Origin: Saccharothrix ecbatanensis
GTDB taxonomy: Bacteria > Actinomycetota > Actinomycetes > Mycobacteriales > Pseudonocardiaceae
Direction of reading: 5' to 3'
Assembly (NCBI RefSeq): GCF_014205015.1
Contig: NZ_JACHMO010000001.1
Span: 1,364,001-1,428,000 of the forward strand
DNA length: 64,000 nucleotides
The notes beneath the pieces are model-generated. The model searched no databases. It had not been told where the DNA came from and saw only the letters and a program-made list of their open reading frames with translations. The first letter of the stretch is position 1. The number at the start of each line of letters is the position of its first letter. A program made the position numbers and the translations under genes. Below, piece after piece: positions 36,626 through 44,073 of this stretch.

Positions 36626-37467
36626 TGACCGAGGTCGTCCTGCTGGCGGCGTTGGCGGGCATGGTGGCGACGGTGAACCCGTGCGGGTTCGCCATGCTGC
36701 CCGCCTACCTCGCCTTCGTGGTGCACGGCGACGACGGTCGTGACCGGACGGCGGCGATCGGCCGGGCGTTGGCGGCCAGTGCCGTCATGACGGCCGGGTT
36801 CGTGGTGGTGTTCGGCGTCTTCGGCGTGGTGATCGCGCCGGTCGCCGCGTCGGTGCAGCGCTACCTGCCGTTCGTCACGGTCGTCATCGGCGCGGCCCTG
36901 GTGGTCACCGGCGCGCTGCTCGTCGCCGGGAAGACGCTGTCGCTGCTGCTGCCCAAGCCCACGAAGGGCGCGCCGACCAGGCGGCTGGGGTCGATGTTCG
37001 GCTACGGCGTGGCCTACGCGATCGCGTCGCTGTCCTGCACGATCGGGCCGTTCCTCGCGGTCGTCGGCACCGCGCTCGGCGGCGCGGACGTGGTCGAGGG
37101 CATCGTGGCGTTCCTCGCCTACGCGCTGGGCATGGGATTGGTGGTCGGAGTGCTCGCCGTCGCCGCCACCATGACCGACAGCACCCTCGCCACGCGCGCC
37201 AAGACGTTGCTGCCGCACATTTCGCGGATCGGCGGCATGCTGCTGGTCCTCGTAGGTGCGTACGTCGCCTACTACGGGATCTACGAGCTTCGGTTGTTCT
37301 TCGGTGAGGCCGATCCGGCCGATCCGGTGATCGAGGCGGCGGCCGCCGTCCAGGGCGCGTTGGTCGAGGCCGTCACCGCCGTCGGTCCCTGGCCGTTCCT
37401 CGGGGTGTTGGTGCTGCTCGTCGCGGGCGGCGTCGTGCTCGCCCGGCGCAAGGCGCGGCGCGGCTGA
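36625..37467 (+). CDS. CcdA-family membrane thiol-disulfide transporter
   Basis: A 280-residue membrane protein with six to eight hydrophobic segments. The two conserved cysteines of the CcdA/DsbD core are in TVNPCGFAMLP near residue 19 and SLSCTIGPFL near 138. It passes electrons from cytoplasmic thioredoxin to the extracytoplasmic thioredoxin-like lipoprotein encoded directly upstream; the start and stop overlap. A GTG one codon earlier is an alternative start. A separate C-terminal helix after residue 235 extends beyond the usual CcdA core. Whether the pair serves cytochrome c or other secreted proteins is not shown by the context. Confidence 0.9.
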   Translation: MTEVVLLAALAGMVATVNPCGFAMLPAYLAFVVHGDDGRDRTAAIGRALAASAVMTAGFVVVFGVFGVVIAPVAASVQRYLPFVTVVIGAALVVTGALLVAGKTLSLLLPKPTKGAPTRRLGSMFGYGVAYAIASLSCTIGPFLAVVGTALGGADVVEGIVAFLAYALGMGLVVGVLAVAATMTDSTLATRAKTLLPHISRIGGMLLVLVGAYVAYYGIYELRLFFGEADPADPVIEAAAAVQGALVEAVTAVGPWPFLGVLVLLVAGGVVLARRKARRG

Positions 37468-37574
37468 ACGTCCGTTTTCCGGAACAGCAACCGGACATGT
37501 CTACCCAACTACTATCCGGCTACGTAGTGTGCGAGCGTCGTAAGGCGTAACGGCTCCGTTCCGGAGGTTTGGCA

Positions 37575-39482
37575 ATGCGCGGTAGACGTGCACGACGTGT
37601 CCGCAGAATTTCGATGCTCGGCGTGGCGATCCTGACGCTGAGCCTGACCACCGTCGGGTCATCCGGCGCCCACCCCGACCACGGCGGCGCCCGGGAGGAC
37701 TTCCCGGGTGAAGGCGTCGCCGACGGTTCCTACAAGCAGCACGACGGCGACGAGGGCCACCTGCCCGCCGTTACGCGGAACGTGACCCTGGTCGGCAAGG
37801 CCGCGGTCACCAACCCGTCCGGCGCGGGCAACACCGGACGCATCGCGGACGTGACCGCGTTCGGCGACTACGCCTACCTCACCGCGTTCCGCGAGCCGAC
37901 GTGCGAGCGGACCGGCGTGCACGTCATGGACATCTCCGACCCCGCCCACCCGGCCGAGGTGACCGGTGCGTTCATCCCGACCAGCGACGGGTCGTACGCG
38001 GGTGAGGGCATCCAGGTCGAGCACATCGAGAACGCGTTCTTCCACGGCGACCTGCTGATCCACCAGAACGAGACCTGCACCGGCGCGGCGCCCACGCCGA
38101 ACTCCGGCGGCATCTCGCTGTGGGACGTCACCGACCCGCGCGCCCCCAAGCCCGTCGCACTGCACACCGGCGACTTCACCAACCCGCAGGGCGGCCTCGA
38201 CGCGGCGCCCAACCAGACCCACAGCATGCGGATGTGGACCGACGCGTTCACCAAGCGGACCTACGTCGTGCTGGTCGACGACGAAGAGGCCAACGACGTC
38301 GACATCATGGAGATCACCGACCCGTTCCACCCGGTGATGGTCAACGACGAGCTCGACCTCGGCGCGGTGTTCGGCGTCGACCAGGCGGACCCGGGCAACC
38401 TGACGTCGGTGTTCAGCCACGACATGATGATCACCAAGGTCGGTCGTCGGTACGTGATGAACATGAACTACTGGGACGGCGGGTACGTCCTGCTCGACGT
38501 CACCGACCCGCGTCCGGGCAAGGTCACGCTGGTCGCGGAGAGCGACTTCGCCGCCCTGGACGAGGAGCGGGCCGCCCGCGGGCACCAGATCAGCCCCGAG
38601 GGCAACGCGCACCAGTCCGAGCTGTCGCCGAACCGCAAGTTCATGATCGGCACGGACGAGGACTTCAGCCCGTTCCGGGTCGTCGCGACGATCGACTCCG
38701 GGCCGTACGCCGGCAGCGAGTACTCCGCCACGCCCGCGCCCGACACCAAGCAGATCGACGAGAACACCACGATCAGCGGTGCCGTCACCTACGTGGGTGA
38801 CGCGTGCGGCACGCTGCCCGCGGGCTCCGGCACCGCGCTGATCGAGCGCGGCACGTGCAGCTTCCAGATCAAGCTGGACGCCGTCGTGGCCGCCGGCTAC
38901 ACCGCCGGCGTCGTGTTCCAGAACCACCGCGCCGACTGCCTGAGCGGCGTGTCGATGGCGGCCGCGGGCGAGATCCCGTTCGTGTTCGCGAACCGGTACG
39001 CCGGTCTGCGCCTGCTCGGCGTGCCCGGTGTCACCGAGGCCAACACGTGCACCACGACCACCCCGGCGAGCGGTGGCGAGTCGACCACCATCAGGGCGGT
39101 GTTCGACGGCTGGGGCTACGTGCGGCTGTTCGGCACCAACGTGCCGACCACGCCGGGCGCCACCGGTTCCATCCAGCAGATCGACACCTACGCCGTGCCG
39201 GAATCGCAGGACCCCGCGTACGCGCGCGGCTTCGGCGACCTCTCCGTGCACGAGGTGGCGATGGACCCGGAGAACAGCAACACCGCCTACCTGTCGTACT
39301 ACGCCGCCGGGCTCCGGGTCGTGAAGTACGGCAAGAACGGCATCGAAGAGGTCGGCGCCTTCATCGACGAGGGCGGCAACAACTTCTGGGGTGTCGAGGT
39401 GTGGAAGGACGAGACCGGCGAGCAGTACGTGCTCGCCAGCGACCGTGACCACGGTCTGTACGTGTTCCACTTCGACGGCTGA
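37575..39482 (+). CDS. Secreted LVIVD-repeat protein 2 with PA domain
   Basis: A 635-residue secreted protein. A highly basic N-terminus (MRGRRARRVRRISML) leads a signal peptide ending GAHP. LVIVD-like propeller repeats (VMDISDPAHPAEV, LWDVTDPRAPKPV, IMEITDPFHPVMV, LLDVTDPRPGKV) fill about 60-380. A protease-associated (PA) domain is inserted near 390-510 (ALIERGTCSFQIKLD), before the last propeller part. It is a relative of the LVIVD protein at 17.8-19.3 kb. The ATG at 37575 has GGAGG 7 bases upstream; a TTG two codons earlier is possible. It stands alone and ends at a hairpin. A role in binding or in protein-protein contact at the surface is inference. Confidence 0.78.
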   Translation: MRGRRARRVRRISMLGVAILTLSLTTVGSSGAHPDHGGAREDFPGEGVADGSYKQHDGDEGHLPAVTRNVTLVGKAAVTNPSGAGNTGRIADVTAFGDYAYLTAFREPTCERTGVHVMDISDPAHPAEVTGAFIPTSDGSYAGEGIQVEHIENAFFHGDLLIHQNETCTGAAPTPNSGGISLWDVTDPRAPKPVALHTGDFTNPQGGLDAAPNQTHSMRMWTDAFTKRTYVVLVDDEEANDVDIMEITDPFHPVMVNDELDLGAVFGVDQADPGNLTSVFSHDMMITKVGRRYVMNMNYWDGGYVLLDVTDPRPGKVTLVAESDFAALDEERAARGHQISPEGNAHQSELSPNRKFMIGTDEDFSPFRVVATIDSGPYAGSEYSATPAPDTKQIDENTTISGAVTYVGDACGTLPAGSGTALIERGTCSFQIKLDAVVAAGYTAGVVFQNHRADCLSGVSMAAAGEIPFVFANRYAGLRLLGVPGVTEANTCTTTTPASGGESTTIRAVFDGWGYVRLFGTNVPTTPGATGSIQQIDTYAVPESQDPAYARGFGDLSVHEVAMDPENSNTAYLSYYAAGLRVVKYGKNGIEEVGAFIDEGGNNFWGVEVWKDETGEQYVLASDRDHGLYVFHFDG

Positions 39483-39497
39483 CAGCCGTTTTCCGGG

Positions 39498-39530
39498 CGG
39501 GGCCGCGTGGTGGCACACCGCGCGGCCCCG
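39498..39530 (+). terminator. Terminator of LVIVD gene 2
   Basis: A perfect 10-bp stem (CGGGGCCGCG / CGCGGCCCCG) with a 13-base loop, 15 bases after the stop and followed by TTCCGTTTCG. Confidence 0.75.
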
Positions 39531-39617
39531 TTCCGTTTCGGGCGCCGGGTTATTCGCCGGCGGAGTCGGGGTGTTGCCCCTATGGTGGCTTGGTCGATCC
39601 CTTGAGGAGGTTTTGAG

Positions 39618-39725
39618 ATGCGGCGACTCGTCGGTGTTGTCCGGCCCGGTGCCCCTTCCCACACCTTCGAGGACCGTCATCCCCACTCTCAACCTTGGCG
39701 TGCTCGCCCACGTCGACGCGGGTAA
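39618..39725 (+). CDS. Possible 35-codon leader peptide of the ribosomal protection gene
   Basis: An ATG with an ideal ribosome site (GAGGAGG, 7-base spacer) opens a 35-codon frame, MRRLVGVVRPGAPSHTFEDR and a basic tail, that stops with TAA inside the codons of the resistance protein's P-loop. It runs in a different frame from that gene, whose own start has no good ribosome site. Leader peptides that control transcription or translation are known upstream of tet(M)-type genes. A frameshift or sequencing error that would join the two frames is the main alternative. Confidence 0.4.
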   Translation: MRRLVGVVRPGAPSHTFEDRHPHSQPWRARPRRRG

Positions 39726-41667
39726 GACCAGCCTCACCGAGCGGCTGCTGTTCGACCACGGGACCATCCCGAGGCTCGGCAGCGTCGACGCCGGTGACAC
39801 CCAGACCGACGCCGGCGACCTGGAACGGCGTCGCGGCATCACCATCCGTTCCGCCGTGGCGTGGTTCGCGCTGCGTGACCCCGTGTTGGGCGACCTCCGG
39901 GTGAACCTGGTGGACACACCCGGGCACCCGGACTTCATCGCCGAGGTGGAACGCGCCCTGTCCGTGCTCGACGCCGCCGTCCTGGTGATCTCGGCGGTCG
40001 AGGGCGTGCAGGCACAGACCAGGGTGCTGATGAGGTCGCTGCGCCGGCTGCGGCTGCCGACGCTGATCTTCGTCAACAAGATCGACCGGATGGGCGCCCG
40101 GCAGGACGACCTGCTCGCGGAGATCCGCCGGAGGCTCACCCCCGCCGTCGTGCCGATGGTGCGGGTCGACCGGCTCGGCACGCGCGACGCCGGTGTCGTC
40201 GCCCGGTCGTTCGAGGACGCCGCGTTCTCCTCGGAGGTGGCCGAACTCCTGGCCGACAACGACCTCTCGCTGCTGGCCCGCGTGGTGGACGGTGACGTGC
40301 CGGCGGACCTGCTCGGACCACTTCGGGACCAGACGTCCCGGGGAGTGGCGCACCCGGTGTTCTTCGGCTCGGCGATGTCGGGCGCGGGGGTGGTCGAGCT
40401 GACGGACGGGCTGCGGAACCTTCTGGCGCCGCGCCCGGTGCGGTCCGACGACCTGCGCGGGACGGTGTTCGCCGTCGAACGCACCGACAAAGGCGAGAAG
40501 GTCGCCTACCTGCGCCTGCTCTCCGGGACCTTGCGCGGACGGCAGCAGGTGACCTTCCGCCGGCGGGACACTTCCGGCGTCGTGGAGGAGTACCGGGGCC
40601 GCGTCGCCGGGCTTGAGGTCGTGGGCGACGCGTCGTCCCGCCGGCTCACCGCGGGCGACATCGGCAAGCTGCGCGGTCTGCCACAGGTGCGCGTCGGCGA
40701 CCGGCTGGGCTTGGACGACGGGCTGCCGCAGGCACATTTCTCGCCGCCGATCCTGGAGTCGGTGGTCCGGCCCGTGTGCGACGGCAGGGAGGTCGAACTC
40801 CACGCCGCGCTCACCCGACTGGCGGACGAGGACCCGCTGATCCGGACCCGTGCGGCAGGCGGTGCGACATCGGTCCTGCTGTACGGGGCGGTGCAGCGGG
40901 AGGTGATCGCCGATCGGCTCCAGCGCGAGTACGGGATCGACGCGGTGTTCGAGCCGGTCCGGCCGGTGTACTTCGAACGGCCGCTGCGCAAGGGGGAGGC
41001 CGTGCACGAGTACGACCCGCGTGGCCCGAACGAGTTCTGGCAGACGGTGGGCCTGCGCGTGGAGCCGTTGCCGCCGGGCACCGGCAACACCCTGGCCAGG
41101 GAGGCCGAATCGGGCCTGTTGCCGAAGGCGTACCACCGTGCCATCGAGGAAGCCGTGCTGGCGACGCTCCAGCAGGGCCTGCACGGCTGGGAGGTGACCG
41201 ACTGCGCGGTGACCGTCACGCACGTCGGCTACCTGGCTCCGGCGACCGTCGCCGCAGACTTCCGCAACCTGACCCCGTTGGTGCTGATGCGGGCGTTCGA
41301 ACGGGCGGGCAACGCCGTCTACGAGCCCGGTTACGCGGTGGAGGTGGAGGCGCCGAACGACTCGCTGAGCGCGGTGACCGGCCTCCTGCTCTCACTCGGG
41401 GCCGACCTCGGTCCGGCGGTGGAGTCCGGCTCGACGTGGCTCGTGCCGGGCGCGATTCCGGCCAGGGCGCTGCAAGACCTGGCCGCGGCCCTGCCCGGCC
41501 TGACCCACGGCGAAGGTGCGATCCGGCACGAACCCGGCCCCGCCCGCCGTGTCCGCGGTCCAGCGCCGACGCGGGTCAGGACGGACGGCAACCCGCTCGA
41601 CCACGACGAGTACATGCGATTCCTGTCCAACCGGAACCTGGGCGGCGGTTCTGGTGGCCGTCGGTGA
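39649..41667 (+). CDS. Tetracycline-resistance-type ribosomal protection GTPase (Otr(A)/TetM family)
   Basis: An EF-G-like GTPase of about 672 residues; Otr(A) has 663 and TetM 639. GTPase motifs are intact: G1 AHVDAGKTS, G2 RRGITI, G3 DTPGHPDF, G4 NKIDR. Domain order to the C-terminal EFG-IV/V region (GYAVEVEAPNDS) is complete. Known members release tetracycline from the 30S subunit; many actinomycete homologues are unproven. The start is uncertain: family proteins begin just before LNLGVLAHVD, and in-frame choices are GTG 39634, GTG 39649 or TTG 39613, none with a good ribosome site, whereas an out-of-frame ATG at 39618 has one. GTG 39649 is used here. It converges on a GNAT gene with an 18-base gap. 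Confidence 0.88.
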   Translation: MPLPTPSRTVIPTLNLGVLAHVDAGKTSLTERLLFDHGTIPRLGSVDAGDTQTDAGDLERRRGITIRSAVAWFALRDPVLGDLRVNLVDTPGHPDFIAEVERALSVLDAAVLVISAVEGVQAQTRVLMRSLRRLRLPTLIFVNKIDRMGARQDDLLAEIRRRLTPAVVPMVRVDRLGTRDAGVVARSFEDAAFSSEVAELLADNDLSLLARVVDGDVPADLLGPLRDQTSRGVAHPVFFGSAMSGAGVVELTDGLRNLLAPRPVRSDDLRGTVFAVERTDKGEKVAYLRLLSGTLRGRQQVTFRRRDTSGVVEEYRGRVAGLEVVGDASSRRLTAGDIGKLRGLPQVRVGDRLGLDDGLPQAHFSPPILESVVRPVCDGREVELHAALTRLADEDPLIRTRAAGGATSVLLYGAVQREVIADRLQREYGIDAVFEPVRPVYFERPLRKGEAVHEYDPRGPNEFWQTVGLRVEPLPPGTGNTLAREAESGLLPKAYHRAIEEAVLATLQQGLHGWEVTDCAVTVTHVGYLAPATVAADFRNLTPLVLMRAFERAGNAVYEPGYAVEVEAPNDSLSAVTGLLLSLGADLGPAVESGSTWLVPGAIPARALQDLAAALPGLTHGEGAIRHEPGPARRVRGPAPTRVRTDGNPLDHDEYMRFLSNRNLGGGSGGRR

Positions 41668-41685
41668 CCGTGGCCCGGTCGGGCG

Positions 41686-42207
41686 CTACGCGGGCCGTTC
41701 GAAGATCAGCTCCAGTCCGTCTTCCTCGTCCCACTGCTCGCCGACCTCCACGAACCCGAAGCCCGCGATGGTGGCCAGCGACGCGGCGTTGTCCGGACTG
41801 ATGGTCGCGCGCACGGTTCGGACGTCCGGCTCGGCGGCGGCCCGGCGCAGCAACTCGACCAGCGTGGCGCGGGCGTAGCCGCGACGGCGGAAGGCGGGGT
41901 CGATGGCGTAGCCGATCTCGACCATGCCGGACTCGTCGGGCGGACCGTGGAACCCGCCGTGCCCGACCACCGTGCCGCCGTCCGTCAGGGTGTCGTCCAC
42001 CACGGCTTGCCGCGCCATCCACCGGGCGTTGCCGGGGTCGGCGGCGATCTGGTCCAGCCGGTACCGCCACAGCCACCGCGCGCGGTCGGTGAGGAAGTAC
42101 CCGGTCAACGGGACTTCGGCCGCGGTGAGGTCACCGTCGAGCAGGGCGGCCATGACACGGCCGTCCAGCTCGACGAAACGCACGTCGTCTGCTGTCACCG
42201 TGCGCAT
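41686..42207 (-). CDS. GNAT N-acetyltransferase (RimJ/RimL-like)
   Basis: A 173-residue acetyltransferase. The acetyl-CoA pyrophosphate-binding motif is RRRGYARATL (Q/R-x-x-G-x-A) near residue 117, preceded by the VEIGYAIDPAF strand and followed by ISPDNAASLATIAGFGFVEVG, the usual GNAT end. It would acetylate an amine or N-terminus; the substrate is unknown. The ATG at 42207 starts the domain cleanly, while the longer frame to 42561 has no family character. It converges on the ribosomal protection gene with 18 bases between stops. A resistance role by drug acetylation is possible but not shown. Confidence 0.82.
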   Translation of the reverse strand: MRTVTADDVRFVELDGRVMAALLDGDLTAAEVPLTGYFLTDRARWLWRYRLDQIAADPGNARWMARQAVVDDTLTDGGTVVGHGGFHGPPDESGMVEIGYAIDPAFRRRGYARATLVELLRRAAAEPDVRTVRATISPDNAASLATIAGFGFVEVGEQWDEEDGLELIFERPA

Positions 42208-42310
42208 GGTCGTTGCTCGCGGGTCCGGCGTCCACCGGGTTTCCCTCCGGCCGCCTTGACAGGTGCTTGTCGATCTGACGAGCTCGCCGAGCCCTCCGGC
42301 CTGATGGCGG

Positions 42311-42344
42311 GTGCGCGGTCCGTGGTCGACCACGGACCGCGCAC
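42311..42344. repeat. Perfect 34-bp palindrome
   Basis: GTGCGCGGTCCGTGGTC at 42311-42327 is directly followed by its exact reverse complement to 42344, with no spacer. It may be an ancient terminator whose upstream gene was lost, or a dyad for a DNA-binding protein. It lies 30 bases before a truncated glyoxalase-like reading frame. Confidence 0.8.
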
Positions 42345-42373
42345 GATCGCCCAGGTGGCACCCGTACCCGGGT

Positions 42374-42570
42374 ATGCGCCGGGAGCACGTCGAGTTGCAC
42401 TTCAGCGGCATCGAGGGCTTCGACCCGGCCTCGTCCCCGCAGAACGTCGACGACATGGCGGGCTTCACCGTGATCGACTCGGGCGGCAACTGGATCCGCA
42501 TCTTCCCGCCGCCGCACACCGCCAAGCCCGTCACAGTGCCCAGCAGGCTCGCCAAGGCCATGGAGAATGC
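42374..42570 (+). pseudogene. Remnant of a VOC (glyoxalase/bleomycin-resistance-like) gene
   Basis: Only the C-terminal part of a vicinal-oxygen-chelate protein is left: EHVELHFSGIEGFDPASSP, then DDMAGFTVIDSGGNWIRIF, which matches the closing beta-strands and metal-binding glutamate region of these proteins (usual D-P-G-G-N-W). A full protein would need about 100 more residues upstream, where the 34-bp palindrome sits instead. The 3' end runs into tandem duplications at 42556. No ribosome site is visible. It is probably decayed and not expressed. Confidence 0.6.
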
Positions 42571-42607
42571 CGCCGTGCAGTGGCCATGGAGAATGCCGTC
42601 GTGCAGT
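42556..42607. repeat. Tandem 26-bp duplication
   Basis: GGCCATGGAGAATGCCGCCG... at 42556-42581 is repeated at 42582-42607 with one mismatch (C to T). A second, shorter near-duplication (TTGTTCAGGGGCAGTC / GTGTTCAGGGGTAGTC) follows at 42642-42675 and covers the stop codon of the next gene. Confidence 0.9.
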
Positions 42608-42663
42608 CGGCCGGCCGCGGCGCCGTGGCCGCCCAGGCCGGTTGTTCAGGGGCAGTCAGGTGT

Positions 42664-43239
42664 TCAGGGGTAGTCGCGCTCTTCGTACTGGTCGAGCGAG
42701 AGCTGCGCGCGGATGGTGGTGGCCGCCTCGCTGCGACCACCCGGGATCGCGGCCTTGACCGCCTCGATCACCGCGTCACGGTTCGGTGCGAGGGCGGCGC
42801 GGTCCCAGTGCGGCTGCGCCAGCTCCGATTCGCCGATCAGCGCAGTCATGGGCGACACCACGTCGGCGGGCCAGACGACGGCGCGGAGCGCGGCGACGTG
42901 GGCCTGGTTGGCCTTGGCGGTGGCGTCGGCCAGCGCGTGGACTTCGGCGAGCGGACGGCCTTCGTTGATGCCCTGCTCCAGGTGCTCCAGCGCGAGGTTG
43001 TAGGGCGTGACGATGTCCAGGTAACGCCGGGCCGCCTCGTCCTTGGCCAACGGGACCGGCGTCACCGAGGTCGTCGTCCGCGCCGTCGCAGTCGTGGTCG
43101 TAGCCGCTGTCGCGGAGTCTGTTGTGGAGCCTGTCGTGACCGCCGGCGCCGCGCCGTTGTCCGCCGTCGAGCAGCCGCTGACCGCCGACAGCACGATCGC
43201 CGACAGCAGAATCCGAGCGCCGGTAACGGCGTTGCGCAT
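42664..43239 (-). CDS. Putative lipoprotein of unknown function
   Basis: A 191-residue lipoprotein with lipobox SAVSGC near residue 18-23, a Thr/Ala-rich spacer (about 25-60) and a helical domain with no catalytic motif that I recognise (EAARRYLDIVTPYNLALEHL onward). The domain resembles four-helix hypothetical lipoproteins of actinomycetes. The ATG has GGGGGGAA upstream, which settles the start against the longer frame to 43359. The stop codon lies within a short duplication. It stands in the same direction as the response regulator, which lies upstream on this strand with 131 bases between. Confidence 0.7.
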   Translation of the reverse strand: MRNAVTGARILLSAIVLSAVSGCSTADNGAAPAVTTGSTTDSATAATTTTATARTTTSVTPVPLAKDEAARRYLDIVTPYNLALEHLEQGINEGRPLAEVHALADATAKANQAHVAALRAVVWPADVVSPMTALIGESELAQPHWDRAALAPNRDAVIEAVKAAIPGGRSEAATTIRAQLSLDQYEERDYP

Positions 43240-43370
43240 GGTTCCCCCCAGTGGATCATCTCGGCCACCCCGAGTCCGCTCGGCCACCCGACGACACGGC
43301 AGCTCGTGAAACCTCGCGGCGGCAATACGTTTGTCGACCTGATCTTCCAAATCTTCCAACGACCTGATCT

Positions 43371-44024
43371 TCAGCGGTCGATGGCGGCCAGACCGTGTTC
43401 GTAGGCGTAGATCACCGCGTGCACGCGGGTGCGGAAGCCGAGCTTGGTGAAGATGCGCGCCACGTGCGTCTTGACCGTGCCTTCCTCGATCGTCAACGCG
43501 GTGGCGATCTCGCCGTTGCTCAGGCCCTGGACGACGTGGGCCAGCACCTCGTGTTCGCGCGGGGTGAGCTGGTCGAGCTGACGGGGCACGGGGCGTGGTG
43601 ACAGCTGCGCGAAGCGGGCGATGAGCCGCCCGGTGACCTTCGGGTCGATCAGCCCTCGGCCCTCGTGCAGGCTGCGCACCGCGTCCAGGACGTGGGCGGG
43701 ATCGCTCTCCTTGAGCAGGTAACCGGAGGCTCCGGCGGCCAGTGCGCCGAAGAGGTACTCGTCCAGGTCGAACGTGGTCAGGGCGAGGATCTTGGGGGCG
43801 GGGTCGGTCGCGGTGAGACGGGTGATCGCGGCGATGCCGTCGCCGTGCGGCATCCGCAGGTCCATGACGACCACGTCGGGCCTGCGGGTCAACGCCAGGT
43901 GGACCGCCTCGGCGCCGTTGGCGGCTTCGCCGATCACCTCGATGTCGGCTTCGCCGTCGAGGACCATCCGCAGCGCTTCCCGCACCGGTTCCTGGTCGTC
44001 GGCGACGAGTACCCGGATCGTCAC
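43371..44024 (-). CDS. NarL/FixJ-type response regulator
   Basis: A 217-residue two-component response regulator. The receiver domain has the acidic pair DD at 9-10, phospho-acceptor D55 (VVVMDLRMP), T83 and K105. The C-terminal LuxR-type helix-turn-helix (LTPREHEVLAHVVQGLSNGE to GTVKTHVARIFTKLG) binds DNA. It lies 42 bases downstream of the histidine kinase gene, so the two form a system; a 20-bp tandem duplication separates them. Targets are unknown; the neighbouring lipoprotein and peptidase genes are the first candidates. Confidence 0.93.
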   Translation of the reverse strand: MTIRVLVADDQEPVREALRMVLDGEADIEVIGEAANGAEAVHLALTRRPDVVVMDLRMPHGDGIAAITRLTATDPAPKILALTTFDLDEYLFGALAAGASGYLLKESDPAHVLDAVRSLHEGRGLIDPKVTGRLIARFAQLSPRPVPRQLDQLTPREHEVLAHVVQGLSNGEIATALTIEEGTVKTHVARIFTKLGFRTRVHAVIYAYEHGLAAIDR

Positions 44025-44033
44025 TACGCCGTC

Positions 44034-44073
44034 CTGTCCATCGCCACTACGTCCTGTCCATCGCCACTACGTC
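44034..44073. repeat. 20-bp tandem duplication between kinase and regulator genes
   Basis: TCCTGTCCATCGCCACTACG occurs twice without a gap (44034-44053 and 44054-44073). The second copy includes the stop codon of the kinase. Confidence 0.9.

Noticed and set aside
39649..41667. Translation elongation factor G
   Set aside because: GTPase motifs are shared, but the N-terminus (LNLGVLAHVDAGKTSLTERLL) and the shorter overall length fit the Otr(A)/TetM group better. No tetracycline pathway genes are nearby, so this is not evidence for a tetracycline cluster.
42311..42673. A complete 120-codon gene
   Set aside because: The first 20 codons come from the palindrome and only the middle matches the end of a VOC protein; the tail runs through duplications. 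It is better described as a remnant.
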